The notes beneath the pieces are model-generated. The model did no database searches, was not told where the DNA came from, and saw only the letters and a list, made by a program, of their open reading frames with translations. Source: Bradyrhizobium sp. SK17 (GTDB lineage Bacteria; Pseudomonadota; Alphaproteobacteria; Rhizobiales; Xanthobacteraceae). From it: a stretch of 64,000 nt of DNA. Positions within the stretch are counted from its first letter, which is position 1, and the number at the start of each line of letters is the position of its first letter. This document shows, piece by piece, positions 1 through 8,459 of the stretch. The translations under genes and the position numbers were made by a program. The stretch spans positions 6,463,001 to 6,527,000 of the forward strand of contig NZ_CP025113.1 in the NCBI RefSeq assembly GCF_002831585.1, in the 5' to 3' direction.

Positions 1-505
1 TATACTGCGGACCCCTGATCGCGTAGGCCTTGGCCGGCCGCGACAACGCCTCCGCCTGCGCGGCGTCCAGCGTGCGCACCACGCGCGCCGGCGCGCCGAT
101 GATCAGGGAATTTTCCGGAAACTCCTTGCCCTCGGTGATGACGGAGCCGGCGCCGACGACGCTGCCGCGCCTGATGCGCGCACCGTTCATCACGATCGAT
201 CCCATCCCGATCAGCACGCCGTCTTCCAGCGTGCAGCCGTGCACGATCGCGTTGTGGCCGATGGTGACGTTCTTGCCGATGGTCAGGGGAAAGCCGGGAT
301 CGACATGCAGGGTGGAATTGTCCTGGACGTTGGAGCCCTCGCCGACCTCGATCCACTCATTGTCGCCGCGCAGCACGGCGCCGAACCAGACGCTCGTCGC
401 GGATTTGAGCCGCACCTTGCCGATCACGACAGCATTGTCGGCGATGAAGTAGCTGCCGTCAGCCGGAAGATCGGGCCCCTGCCCGTCGAGTTCGTAGATC
501 GCCAT
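1..505 (-). CDS. Gamma-carbonic anhydrase family / hexapeptide-repeat protein, 3' end truncated by window edge
   Basis: Reading leftward from the ATG at 505-503 the frame stays open to base 2, so the last residues lie outside the window. The product starts MAIYELDGQGPDLP and shows left-handed beta-helix hexapeptide repeats (IADNAVVIGKVRL, VGEGSNVQDNSTLHVD, IGKNVTIGHNAIVHGC, IGMGSIVMNGARI). The histidines of DNSTLHVD and IGHNAIVHGC match the zinc ligands of the gamma-class carbonic anhydrase / YrdA family. A purine-rich AAGGAGA stretch precedes the start. Family members form trimers; not all are active carbonic anhydrases, so hydration of CO2 is only a possibility. At least 168 codons are present against about 175 for the family, so little is missing. 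Confidence 0.9.
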   Translation of the reverse strand, partial: MAIYELDGQGPDLPADGSYFIADNAVVIGKVRLKSATSVWFGAVLRGDNEWIEVGEGSNVQDNSTLHVDPGFPLTIGKNVTIGHNAIVHGCTLEDGVLIGMGSIVMNGARIRRGSVVGAGSVITEGKEFPENSLIIGAPARVVRTLDAAQAEALSRPAKAYAIRGPQY

Positions 506-595
506 GAAGGTCTCCTTATCGAAGGCGACCATGACACAGCGGCCGGCGTGGTTTCAAGCAAGCGGGACCGCGATCCGATGCGGATCGTGCGCCGA

Positions 596-925
596 TCAGG
601 CGAGCACGCCGGCGGCGCGCAGCGTCATCATGAAGAAGGTGCCCGACATCAGGCTCCAGAAGCCGGAGATCACGGTCGCCATCATCACGAATTCGAAGCG
701 GCGACGCTCGATGCGCGCGCCGCGCAACGTGTTGCGCATGATGATGAAGGGGGCCGCGAAGACGAGGAACGGGACCGCGGCGAAGGTCTTCGGCGCGACG
801 CCCTCTTGCAGCAGGCCGAACCCGGCCGGGCGCGCCGCCATCGCCTGGTAGCCGCTGGCCAGTGCACCCGCGAACGCGAAGCCGATGCAAAGCGAGAACA
901 GGGAATTGAGGGTATCGGGTGACAT
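596..925 (-). CDS. Small membrane protein of unknown function
   Basis: About 109 residues beginning MSPDTLNSLFSLCIGFAFAGALASGYQ. Three hydrophobic segments are visible, around residues 5-25, 50-63 and 82-100 (TVISGFWSLMSGTFFMM), so it is probably an inner-membrane protein. The frame can be extended to a GTG at 952, but the ATG at 925 has a GGAAG motif five bases upstream and removes an unlikely MACCVAEV leader. I do not recognise a characterised family. It lies downstream on the same strand of nothing obvious and is divergent from the single-pass protein at 1146. Confidence 0.65.
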   Translation of the reverse strand: MSPDTLNSLFSLCIGFAFAGALASGYQAMAARPAGFGLLQEGVAPKTFAAVPFLVFAAPFIIMRNTLRGARIERRRFEFVMMATVISGFWSLMSGTFFMMTLRAAGVLA

Positions 926-1145
926 CGGAACTTCCGCTACGCAACAGGCCACTCACCCTTGCTTCGCAGAATTGGCGGCCGGCCGCCACATCATCCTTAA
1001 GAAAAGGTTAACCGGCCACGCCCGGCACGCCGCTTACGCATGGCCCATCAGCCGCGGATTCCATTGGAATCGTACGGAAATTCCTCACCGCATGGCATAT
1101 TCGTCGGGTGATTCGGTAACCCCAGATCTGATCCATGCCTCGCTC

Positions 1146-1856
1146 ATGACGCTCCTCTCGACGGCCCAGCATCTCGCCCGCGACACCCGCCGCAACCCGC
1201 GCGCGCATCTCGTTCCGATCATCCTGTCCGCGGTCATCGCGGCCGGCGCGGTGATGCTCGTCGCCTATCTGTTGTGGCCGACCTACACGACCATTCCGCC
1301 GAGCGATCCGTCGCGGCTGCCGGTGAGCGTGGGCGGCACGCTGTTCAACGTGCCGCCCATGGCCGTGCGGATGAAGATCCAGCGCCATTCCGGGCCGCAG
1401 GAGCGCGTCGACCTGAGCTTCCTCTACCCGTCGCTGCAAGCGCCCGCGGCGCCGAAGCACTACAGTGCCGACACGATCGAGGACAAGGTGCAGCCGATCG
1501 ACAGGATCTTCGTCTCGATCGCCGCGCATCACGATTCACTCGCGCCGGAGGTGCGGCTGCGCACGATCTATCCGCGCTATCTCGACGAGCGCGCCAATAC
1601 CGACGATGGCCTGACGACGCGCGCGTTCCGCGACAACACGCCTTATGGCGGCGAGGACCTGGTCACCGCGAGCGAGCCGCAGCTGGTCGCGCGCTGCACG
1701 CGCGATACCTCGACGCCCGGCATGTGCCTGAGTGAGCAGCGCATCGAGGGCGCCGACCTGACCTTCCGATTTCCGCGCGACTGGCTCACGCAATGGCGCG
1801 ACATCGCCTCGGCGATGAACCGCCTCTCCGCGCAGATGCACAGCGCGAAGGGCTAG
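1146..1856 (+). CDS. Hypothetical single-pass membrane-anchored protein
   Basis: About 236 residues. A positively charged N-terminus (residues 1-20, with RDTRRNPR) is followed by one hydrophobic helix around residues 23-44 (IILSAVIAAGAVMLVAYLLW) and then a soluble, presumably periplasmic, domain. The frame is open from 885, but the first 87 codons have no hydrophobic or domain character and overlap the start of the gene on the other strand. ATG 1146 is therefore preferred, with 1092 as an alternative that has a weak GGAAA upstream. Two cysteines (ARCTRDTSTPGMCLSE) near residue 190 could form a disulfide. Function is unknown. Confidence 0.65.
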   Translation: MTLLSTAQHLARDTRRNPRAHLVPIILSAVIAAGAVMLVAYLLWPTYTTIPPSDPSRLPVSVGGTLFNVPPMAVRMKIQRHSGPQERVDLSFLYPSLQAPAAPKHYSADTIEDKVQPIDRIFVSIAAHHDSLAPEVRLRTIYPRYLDERANTDDGLTTRAFRDNTPYGGEDLVTASEPQLVARCTRDTSTPGMCLSEQRIEGADLTFRFPRDWLTQWRDIASAMNRLSAQMHSAKG

Positions 1857-1913
1857 CTTGTTCGTCACCACGAGCATCGCGGTGACGAATTAACAAGCAG
1901 GGGCTGTTCAGCC

Positions 1914-2138
1914 TTACTCGCTCAGGTCTTCTTCCAGGATGGCCATCTGGAACTGGAACGAGCGATCATCGTCCTCGTCGTCGACGAACAGCACGCCGAT
2001 GAACTCCTCGCCGATATAGACTTCGGCGGAGTCGTCCTTCTTGGGCCGCGGCACCACGCGGATCTTGGGATTGCTGAACACGCGCTTCAGATACGCGTCG
2101 AGCTTCCTGACTTCCTGAACGTCCACTGCCGTCTCCAA
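1914..2138 (-). CDS. DUF3126 family protein
   Basis: A 74-residue acidic protein, METAVDVQEVRKLDAYL at the start and a C-terminus rich in Asp/Glu (FVDDEDDDRSFQF). The sequence and size match DUF3126, a short alphaproteobacterial family of unknown function that is typically encoded immediately after cysE, as here (170 bp downstream of cysE on the same strand). The conserved neighbourhood suggests a link with cysteine synthesis, but nothing in the protein itself indicates a reaction. Confidence 0.85.
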   Translation of the reverse strand: METAVDVQEVRKLDAYLKRVFSNPKIRVVPRPKKDDSAEVYIGEEFIGVLFVDDEDDDRSFQFQMAILEEDLSE

Positions 2139-2308
2139 TCGGGTCGATGATTTTCGGGGGAGTTTTAGGACGAGACGACCAAGATCGCCAGAGCCTTTTC
2201 AGGCTTTGGCGATGTGATGTTGCGCACACGATTGTTCGGCGTGTTTTCTCGGCGCGAACCGGCGTCCGCTTCGCTCAAAAACGTTCCGCGATCAGAAAGC
2301 GAATGAAA

Positions 2309-3136
2309 TCAAAGACCGATCGCGTTGAGCATCTGGTCCATGGTGCGTGACGGCTCGGCGCAGCCGGCTTCGCCGACGATTTTCGCCGGCACGCCCGCGA
2401 CCGTGACGTTGTGCGGCACGGGCTTGACCACGACGGAGCCCGCCGCGATGCGCGCGCAATGACCGATCTCGATATTGCCGAGGATCTTGGCGCCGGCGCC
2501 GATCAGCACGCCGTGGCGGATCTTCGGATGGCGATCCTCATTCTCCTTGCCGGTGCCGCCGAGCGTGACGCCATGCAGGATCGAGACATCGTCGTCGATG
2601 ACCGCGGTCTCGCCGCAGACGAAACCGGTGGCGTGATCGAGGAAGATGCCACGGCCGATCTTCGCAGCCGGATTGATGTCGGTCTGGAACACCGCCGAGG
2701 AGCGGCTCTGCAAGTAGAACGCGAAATCCTTGCGTCCCTTCTGATACAGCCAGTGCGCCAGACGATGGGTCTGCAACGCGTGAAAGCCCTTGAAGTAGAG
2801 CAAGGGATCGATGAAGCGCGAGGTCGCCGGATCGCGGTCATAGACGGCGACGAGGTCGGCGCGGAACGCATTGCCGATGTCGGGGTCATCGCGCAGCGCC
2901 TCGCCATAGGTCTGGCGGATCAGGTCACCCGACAGCGCGGCGTGATCGAGCCGCTCGGCAATCCGATGCACCACGGAATCCTCGAGGCGCTCGTGATGCA
3001 GCACGGTCGCATAGATGAAGGATGCGAGTTCCGGCTCGCGCCGCAGGATGTCTTCCGCTTCGCCGCGGATTCGATCCCAGATCGGATCGAGCGCCGCGAG
3101 CTTGCCCCCCTGCGGATTGACGTGATGAACTGCCAT
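2309..3136 (-). CDS. cysE: Serine O-acetyltransferase
   Basis: Transfers acetyl from acetyl-CoA to L-serine to give O-acetylserine, the substrate for cysteine synthase. The 275-residue length is typical. An N-terminal alpha-helical domain (residues 10-135, SATase_N type) is followed by a left-handed beta-helix of hexapeptide repeats from about residue 150. The active-site segments are recognisable: INPAAKIGRGIFLDHATGFVCGE with the catalytic-type His, and LHGVTLGGTGKENEDRHPKI. The ATG at 3136 gives the standard N-terminus (MAVHHVNPQGGKLAALDPIWDRIR). DUF3126 follows downstream. Feedback inhibition by cysteine is a family property, not something shown by the sequence. Confidence 0.96.
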   Translation of the reverse strand: MAVHHVNPQGGKLAALDPIWDRIRGEAEDILRREPELASFIYATVLHHERLEDSVVHRIAERLDHAALSGDLIRQTYGEALRDDPDIGNAFRADLVAVYDRDPATSRFIDPLLYFKGFHALQTHRLAHWLYQKGRKDFAFYLQSRSSAVFQTDINPAAKIGRGIFLDHATGFVCGETAVIDDDVSILHGVTLGGTGKENEDRHPKIRHGVLIGAGAKILGNIEIGHCARIAAGSVVVKPVPHNVTVAGVPAKIVGEAGCAEPSRTMDQMLNAIGL

Positions 3137-3332
3137 AGCTGCTCTCGCAATTCGGTTGTTCTGGCGTGCGTTATAGCACGGTGGACCCGGCGCGTCCCGG
3201 GAAGGCCAGGTACGGTAAACCCCCGCCGAACACCCCCGGGCCGGCGTCTAGGGGAGTTGGTCCGGATTTCGCCGAAATCAAGCCGTGCTTCTGCAACTAT
3301 TGACGGATTTCGTTCCCAGTGTGGTTTTGGGC

Positions 3333-4844
3333 ATGGTCGGCCCCGATCAAGGGGGAAACATCATCAATACCCAGACGTTACGCGCCCGCCTGACCGATGC
3401 ACGGTCGGTCTGGATCGCCACCATCGCGATCCCCCTGCTCCTGCTCGCCCCTGCCTTCTGGAACGGCTACCCGCTGCTCCAATGGGATACCGGCGGCTAT
3501 CTGGCGCGCTGGTACGAGGGCTACCTCGTGCCGAGCCGGTCCACGGTATTCGGCATCTACCTGCACGCCGGCGAGACGTCGGGCTTCTGGCTCGACCTCG
3601 GCATCCAGACCTTGGCGACGCTGTGGATCCTGCAACTGACACTCCGCGTACTGGGCCTCGCCCGGCCGGTCCGGCTGATGGCGATCAGCCTCGCGCTGAT
3701 CGCAACCACCGCCCTGCCCTGGCTCGCCAGCATGCTGCTGACCGACATCTTTGCCGGCCTCTCGGTGCTCGCGCTGTTCATCCTCATTGTCTGCGGCGAA
3801 CGGGTCTCAACGCTTGAGAAGGCCGTGCTGTTTACGTTCATCGCGTTTTCGGCCGCTACCCACAGCGCGACGCTGGCGGTGCTGCTCGGCCTGTGTTGCG
3901 TCGGCTGGATGCTGCGTCCATGGCTCGGCCGACGGATCCCCATCGCCGGCCTCGTACAGGGCAGCCTGACCATCGTCACCGGCGCCGCGATGCTGCTGGC
4001 AGCGAACTTCGCGCTCTCGGGGTCGCTGGCCTGGACGCCGGGCGGCATTGGCGTCGCCTTCGGCCGGATGCTGCAAGATGGCATCGTCGCGCAATATCTG
4101 CGCGACCACTGCGCGAAAGAGAACCTGAAGCTGTGCCCGTATCGCGACGAGTTGCCGCCGACCGCCGACGACTTCCTGTGGGGCCACAGCATGTTCAACA
4201 CGCTCGGCCGCTTCCAGGGCCTCGACGACGAGATGGGCTATATCGTGAAGCGTTCGCTGGCCGAGTATCCCGGATGGCAAGCCAAGGCGGCGCTGACCGC
4301 GACCGTCGACCAGTTAATGCATGTCGCAACCGGCGAAGGCAGCAGCGGCTGGCTTCCGCATACCTATGGGATCATCGAGCGCTACATTCCCGCCCAGGTC
4401 GCGCCGATGCGCGCGGCGCAGCAACAGAAGTGGCATCTCGACTTCACCGCGATCAACCGCATCCACGTCCCGGTGGCGCTGGCCTCGATGCTGCTGGTCG
4501 TGATGCTGTTCGGCCGCGGGCTATGGCAGCGGCGGCTCGACGATCTGACTTTGCTGGCAGGCACTGTCACGCTGGCGTTGCTCGGCAACGCTGTGGTCTG
4601 CGGCGTGATCTCCGGACCGCATGACCGTTACGGCGCGCGCATGGTGTGGATCGCGACCTTCGTGGTGCTGATCGCGGCCGCGCGCGCCTTGGCCAGGGAT
4701 GACGAGAGCGACGACGAACTACTTCCGCCGCGACAGGAAGTCGATGACCCCGGTCTTGTAGACCTTGTCGCCGACCGCCCGCATGTGGTCTCGGTTCGGA
4801 ATGTCGAGCAGCTCCGCGCCCGGAATGATCCGGCCCAGCGCTGA
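3333..4844 (+). CDS. Multi-pass inner-membrane protein of unknown function
   Basis: About 503 residues with at least nine hydrophobic helices, starting with WIATIAIPLLLLAPAFW and including clusters around LMAISLALIATTALPWLAS, VLALFILIVCG and GSLTIVTGAAMLLAANFAL. A large hydrophilic loop between the middle helices contains CAKENLKLCPYRDELPP with two cysteines. The layout resembles GT-C type or O-antigen-ligase-like membrane proteins, but no diagnostic motif is evident, so no function is assigned. GTG 3285 is an alternative start. The last ~42 codons overlap the 3' end of the convergent hydrolase gene by 126 bp, and the cytoplasmic tail there may be non-conserved. Confidence 0.8.
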   Translation: MVGPDQGGNIINTQTLRARLTDARSVWIATIAIPLLLLAPAFWNGYPLLQWDTGGYLARWYEGYLVPSRSTVFGIYLHAGETSGFWLDLGIQTLATLWILQLTLRVLGLARPVRLMAISLALIATTALPWLASMLLTDIFAGLSVLALFILIVCGERVSTLEKAVLFTFIAFSAATHSATLAVLLGLCCVGWMLRPWLGRRIPIAGLVQGSLTIVTGAAMLLAANFALSGSLAWTPGGIGVAFGRMLQDGIVAQYLRDHCAKENLKLCPYRDELPPTADDFLWGHSMFNTLGRFQGLDDEMGYIVKRSLAEYPGWQAKAALTATVDQLMHVATGEGSSGWLPHTYGIIERYIPAQVAPMRAAQQQKWHLDFTAINRIHVPVALASMLLVVMLFGRGLWQRRLDDLTLLAGTVTLALLGNAVVCGVISGPHDRYGARMVWIATFVVLIAAARALARDDESDDELLPPRQEVDDPGLVDLVADRPHVVSVRNVEQLRARNDPAQR

Positions 4845-5471
4845 GGCCGAGCCCGCGATCTCGTCCTTGCTGCCGACCGCGATCAGAACCGGCACGCCGA
4901 TGCCGGCGGCCTCCTCGCGCGTCATCAGCCGGCGCGAGCCGCGCAGGCAGGCGGCGAGTGCGCGACGGTCGGAGCGGGTCTGGTCGGCAAAGGCACGGAA
5001 GGTGCGGCCGACCGGATCGGTGACATCCTCGAGCGAGGCCGCCTCCAGCGCGCGCGCAACGGCCTCGCCGGGGCCGCCGCCCTCGATCAGCCCGATGCCG
5101 ATGCCGCCCAGGATCGCCGAGCGCACCCGGTCGGAATGTTCGCGCGCCAGGATCGCCGTCATCCGGGAGCCCAGCGAATAACCCATGATGTCGGCGCGCG
5201 CGATTCCGAGATGATCCATCAGCGCGATCACGTCGCTTGCCATGATCGCGATCTCGTACTGCGCGGCGTCGTAGAGCTTGGCGGATTCGCCGTGGCCACG
5301 ATTGTCGAGCGCGATGACGCGCCGGCCGGCCTTGACGAGCTCCGACACCCAGGTCGGATAGATCCAGTTGACGTTCTTGCTCGAGGCAAAGCCGTGCACG
5401 AGCACGATCGGCTCGCCCGCGCCTTCGTCGATATAGGCAATTTCAACATCGCCGTGATGGAAACTCGGCAT
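4719..5471 (-). CDS. Alpha/beta-fold hydrolase
   Basis: A 250-residue soluble hydrolase. Landmarks in order: oxyanion segment VLVHGFASSKN (about residue 24), LDNRGHGES (about 55), nucleophile elbow MGYSLGSR (about 95), acid in VGSKDEIAG (about 190) and catalytic His in PNRDHMRAVGDK (about 228). This is a complete Ser-Asp-His triad. The substrate cannot be told from sequence. The gene lies downstream of the gene at 5587 on the same strand, with a 15-bp tandem repeat in the spacer, and is convergent with and overlaps the membrane-protein gene at 3333. Confidence 0.9.
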   Translation of the reverse strand: MPSFHHGDVEIAYIDEGAGEPIVLVHGFASSKNVNWIYPTWVSELVKAGRRVIALDNRGHGESAKLYDAAQYEIAIMASDVIALMDHLGIARADIMGYSLGSRMTAILAREHSDRVRSAILGGIGIGLIEGGGPGEAVARALEAASLEDVTDPVGRTFRAFADQTRSDRRALAACLRGSRRLMTREEAAGIGVPVLIAVGSKDEIAGSASALGRIIPGAELLDIPNRDHMRAVGDKVYKTGVIDFLSRRK

Positions 5472-5490
5472 CCTGCATTCCGTCTTTTTG

Positions 5491-5557
5491 GGATTTCAGT
5501 ACTTTGGATTTGAGTACTTGGGAATTCAGTACTTGCGATTTTAGTACTTGGGATTTG
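5491..5557. repeat. 15-bp imperfect tandem repeat, four copies plus a partial
   Basis: Four consecutive 15-bp units (5491-5505, 5506-5520, 5521-5535, 5536-5550) of the pattern GGATTTCAGTACTTG, each with the palindrome AGTACT preserved, followed by a partial GGATTTG. The array sits between the stop of the minus-strand gene at 5587 and the start of the hydrolase at 5471, so it lies in the hydrolase leader. The units are AT-rich compared with the surrounding DNA. Confidence 0.9.
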
Positions 5558-5586
5558 CGATTGGCGGTCGACCGGCGACCGCAAGC

Positions 5587-6720
5587 TTAGCCCTGGGCGG
5601 GCAAGCTCGCCAGCGCAGCCTCGGTGGCCATCTGCCGCTTCAGGCGGAGCGCCTTGCTGCGTCTCAGCCACCACGCCGTCGTCCGTTCGGCGGTGGCCTT
5701 GATCGAGGACAGGAAGCCGAACAGCGCGAGCAGCGCGCCGAACAGCCACATCGTGAGATTGAACGTGCCGGCCGCAAGCAGCAGCGCACCGCGGCCAAGC
5801 AGTTTCAGGATCGCGCGGGTCTGACCGCCCTTCACCTCGGCGATGCGCGCCGCGCGCGCGATCTCCTGCGGGTTCTCCGCGACCTTCAGCGTGTCGCGCG
5901 CCGCACGCATCCCGGCTGCTTCGCCCACGCGTCCGACATCCTTGGCGACGCGCTCCAGCGCGCCGGCTTTCTCGGCACGGAACGCCGCGCGGATCGCGGT
6001 TGCGGTTTCGGCGGGCCGAAGCACCGAGCCGGACGCGACCGCCTCGCGCAACGCCGGCTGGTCGACGACCTCACGGGTCGAGCGTCCGGCCCATTCGATC
6101 ATGCCCTCGCTCAGCCGTCCCGCCTTGCGTGTATCCTTGACCAGCGTCAACCCGGCACGCAGCGGTCCGGCACCGCCGACCGAGACGTAGGTCGCCGCAG
6201 TGACGGCGAGCCCCGCGGCCGCAAGGCCGAGCACCAGCTGGTCGGCATCCTCGCCCATCGCGAGATGCTTGCCCTCGCGCACGACATCCCTGACGTCACC
6301 GAACACGAACAGGTCGCCCGCAACCGTGCCGGACAGGCTTGCGACATCGTCGGCATTGCCGGTCACGAAGCCAGTGGCGAACCCTTTGGCAAAATGCGTC
6401 GCGGACGACTGCTCGGCGCGCGCATCATCGACGCGCTTTGTGAGGTCGTCACTGAGTGCGATATTCTTCTCGCCAGCGAGCGCGACAAAGCTCGCCGCGA
6501 GGTCGGCATCCCCCGAGGCCAGTGCCGCCTCGATATTGTCAGAGATCAACGCTGGTTTGTTGCGCAGCACGGAATTGAGCCTGATGTCGGCCAATGCAGC
6601 GGGATCGTCGCGCGCGGCAAGCACCCTGCCCGCCTCATGGGCATGCGGCCAGATCGCCGCACCGATGGCTGCGCTCGCTGCCACGCCGGCCACCGCAAGG
6701 CTGAGGCGCACCCGGTTCAT
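5587..6720 (-). CDS. Hypothetical exported/membrane protein
   Basis: 377 residues. An N-terminal signal-like segment (LSLAVAGVAASAAIGAAIW) is followed by an alanine-rich region. Next come a glycine-rich hydrophobic stretch (FAKGFATGFVTGNADD ... AGDLFVFGDVRDVVREG), a further hydrophobic segment near residue 170 (LVLGLAAAGLAVTAATYVS), a C-terminal membrane helix (LTMWLFGALLALFGFLSS) and a very basic tail (WWLRRSKALRLKRQ). The GDLFVFGDVRD motif is reminiscent of the hydrophobic linker domains before toxin domains in polymorphic toxins, but no toxin domain follows. The family is not recognised with confidence. Confidence 0.75.
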   Translation of the reverse strand: MNRVRLSLAVAGVAASAAIGAAIWPHAHEAGRVLAARDDPAALADIRLNSVLRNKPALISDNIEAALASGDADLAASFVALAGEKNIALSDDLTKRVDDARAEQSSATHFAKGFATGFVTGNADDVASLSGTVAGDLFVFGDVRDVVREGKHLAMGEDADQLVLGLAAAGLAVTAATYVSVGGAGPLRAGLTLVKDTRKAGRLSEGMIEWAGRSTREVVDQPALREAVASGSVLRPAETATAIRAAFRAEKAGALERVAKDVGRVGEAAGMRAARDTLKVAENPQEIARAARIAEVKGGQTRAILKLLGRGALLLAAGTFNLTMWLFGALLALFGFLSSIKATAERTTAWWLRRSKALRLKRQMATEAALASLPAQG

Positions 6721-6969
6721 CGCACTGGAAACCTCAAGTTTAATTCGCCTTGTTCAATTCGCCTTGGAAATAGTGTGCCGTTTTTGCGACACACCGGGTC
6801 CGACCAAAGAAGGGCTTCTCTGGGACGACAAGATTGTGTCGAATTTGCATGAGCAGATGAGCCATCGGGGCTCTAGGAATCAACTGTTCCCGCCAGTATG
6901 GTGCGCGGCATTTCGCGATGCCGCATGCTGTTGATTGCGTCTGCCCGTCGTTGCCACCAAGGTGAGAAT

Positions 6970-7215
6970 ATGTCCGACCACGTCGTCCCGCACTTCCATA
7001 ACGATGCCGGTGTCTCGGTGATCGAGATCGGGTCGCAGGAGTTCATGTGCGTGGGCGCCAACCCGCCGTTCGACCATCCGCATGTGTTCCTCGACCTCGG
7101 CAACGACAACGAGATCATCTGCCCATACTGCTCGACGCTGTATCGCTTCGCGCCCGACCTCGCGGCCGGCGAAGCGCGGCCGCCGGAATGCGTGCTGAAA
7201 GACAAGGTCGCCTGA
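6970..7215 (+). CDS. CHCC-type zinc-finger domain protein
   Basis: 81 residues from the ATG at 6970, which has AAGGTGAGA just upstream; an in-frame upstream ATG at 6898 adds a basic leader and is less likely. The product contains FMCVGANPPFDHPHVFLDL ... EIICPYCSTLYRF, i.e. one Cys, a His and a CPYC pair, which is the zf-CHCC pattern of the bacterial relatives of the complex I subunit NDUFS6. It probably binds one zinc ion. The monooxygenase gene begins 7 bp downstream, so the two are likely cotranscribed. Confidence 0.85.
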   Translation: MSDHVVPHFHNDAGVSVIEIGSQEFMCVGANPPFDHPHVFLDLGNDNEIICPYCSTLYRFAPDLAAGEARPPECVLKDKVA

Positions 7216-7222
7216 GCGCTCC

Positions 7223-8425
7223 GTGGCGCTGACGCGAACCGTCATCGTTGCAGGCGCCGGGATCGCAGGACTGACGGCATCGCTGACCTTGGCGGCGCAG
7301 GGCTTTCGTGTCGTCGTACTGGAGAAGGCGGAACGGCTCGAGGAAGCCGGCGCCGGCATCCAGCTCTCGCCCAATGCCAGCCGCATCCTGGTCGAACTGG
7401 GGCTCAAGGACGTGCTTGCGCGACGCGCGGTGACGCCTGAATCCGTTACCATCCTGAGCACGCGGGCCGGCGGCGAGATCGCGCGGATGCCGCTCGGCCA
7501 GGCCGCCGAGTTCCGCGCCGGCGCACCCTATTGGGTGATCCATCGTGCCGATCTGCAGGCCGCGTTGCAGGCCGCGGTCAACGACCATCCCGATATCGAC
7601 CTGCGGCTCGGCTGCCAATTCGAGGACGTGACCAAGCACGCCAACGGCCTGACCGTCGTGCAGCGCCGCGGCAATTCACGGCAGGAGGAATTGGCGGCTG
7701 CGCTGATCGGCGCCGACGGTATCTGGTCGTCGGTGCGCGGACATTTGTTTCCGGATGTACAGCCGCAGTTCTCCGGCCTGATCGCCTGGCGCGGCACGCT
7801 GGACGCAACCGCCCTCCCGCCTGAATACACCACTCCGCGCGTCCAACTCTGGATGGGGCCGGACGCCCATCTCGTGGCCTATCCGATCTCGTCTGGGCGT
7901 CAGATCAACGTGGTCGCGATCGTGTCGGGCAGCTGGAACCAGCCGGGCTGGAGCGCGCCCGGCGACGTCGACGAGATCGAGGCCGCATTCGCCACCGCGC
8001 GCTGGCCCGCGACGGCGCGGATGCTGATCGGCGCGGTCGACGGCTGGCGCAAATGGGCGCTGTTCACCCTGCCCGACCTCGGCCGCTGGAGCGAAGGCGC
8101 GGTGACGTTGATCGGCGACGCGGCGCACGCGATGTTGCCATTTGCCGCACAGGGCGCCGGGATGGCGATCGAGGACGCTGTCGTGCTCGCGAAGGCGTTG
8201 GGCGACAGCACAGGGGAGAGCACCGCGGGCATTCCCGCCGCGCTCAAGCGCTACGCACGGATGCGGCGCGGACGCGTGCTGAAGGTGCAGCGCATGGCGC
8301 GGCAGCAGGGCCGCATCTATCATTTGAGCGGACCGGCGGCGATTGCGCGCGATCTCGCGATCCGCGCCATCGGTCCACAACGCATGCTGGCGCGGCAGGA
8401 CTGGATCTACGACTGGCGGGCTTGA
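7223..8425 (+). CDS. FAD-dependent aromatic-type monooxygenase
   Basis: 400 residues, GTG start. The N-terminal dinucleotide-binding motif IVAGAGIAGLTASLTLA (residues 8-24) ends in an acidic residue (VVLEKAE). The GAGIQLSPNASRIL segment, LIGADGIWSSVR (the DG motif) and LIGDAAHAMLPFAAQGAGMAIEDA (the GD motif, around residue 290) are all typical of group A flavin monooxygenases such as salicylate hydroxylase. The substrate is unknown. These enzymes use NAD(P)H and O2 to hydroxylate phenolic substrates. The gene follows the zinc-finger gene closely. Confidence 0.9.
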   Translation: MALTRTVIVAGAGIAGLTASLTLAAQGFRVVVLEKAERLEEAGAGIQLSPNASRILVELGLKDVLARRAVTPESVTILSTRAGGEIARMPLGQAAEFRAGAPYWVIHRADLQAALQAAVNDHPDIDLRLGCQFEDVTKHANGLTVVQRRGNSRQEELAAALIGADGIWSSVRGHLFPDVQPQFSGLIAWRGTLDATALPPEYTTPRVQLWMGPDAHLVAYPISSGRQINVVAIVSGSWNQPGWSAPGDVDEIEAAFATARWPATARMLIGAVDGWRKWALFTLPDLGRWSEGAVTLIGDAAHAMLPFAAQGAGMAIEDAVVLAKALGDSTGESTAGIPAALKRYARMRRGRVLKVQRMARQQGRIYHLSGPAAIARDLAIRAIGPQRMLARQDWIYDWRA

Positions 8426-8459
8426 GAACCACCTCAAGCGAGCCCACCAGCCAGGACCG

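Noticed and set aside
2411..3817. A 468-codon plus-strand frame across cysE
   Set aside because: It is antisense to cysE and then out of frame with the membrane protein; no domain is seen.
5491..5557. CRISPR array
   Set aside because: Units are 15 bp, contiguous and without spacers, and no cas genes are present.
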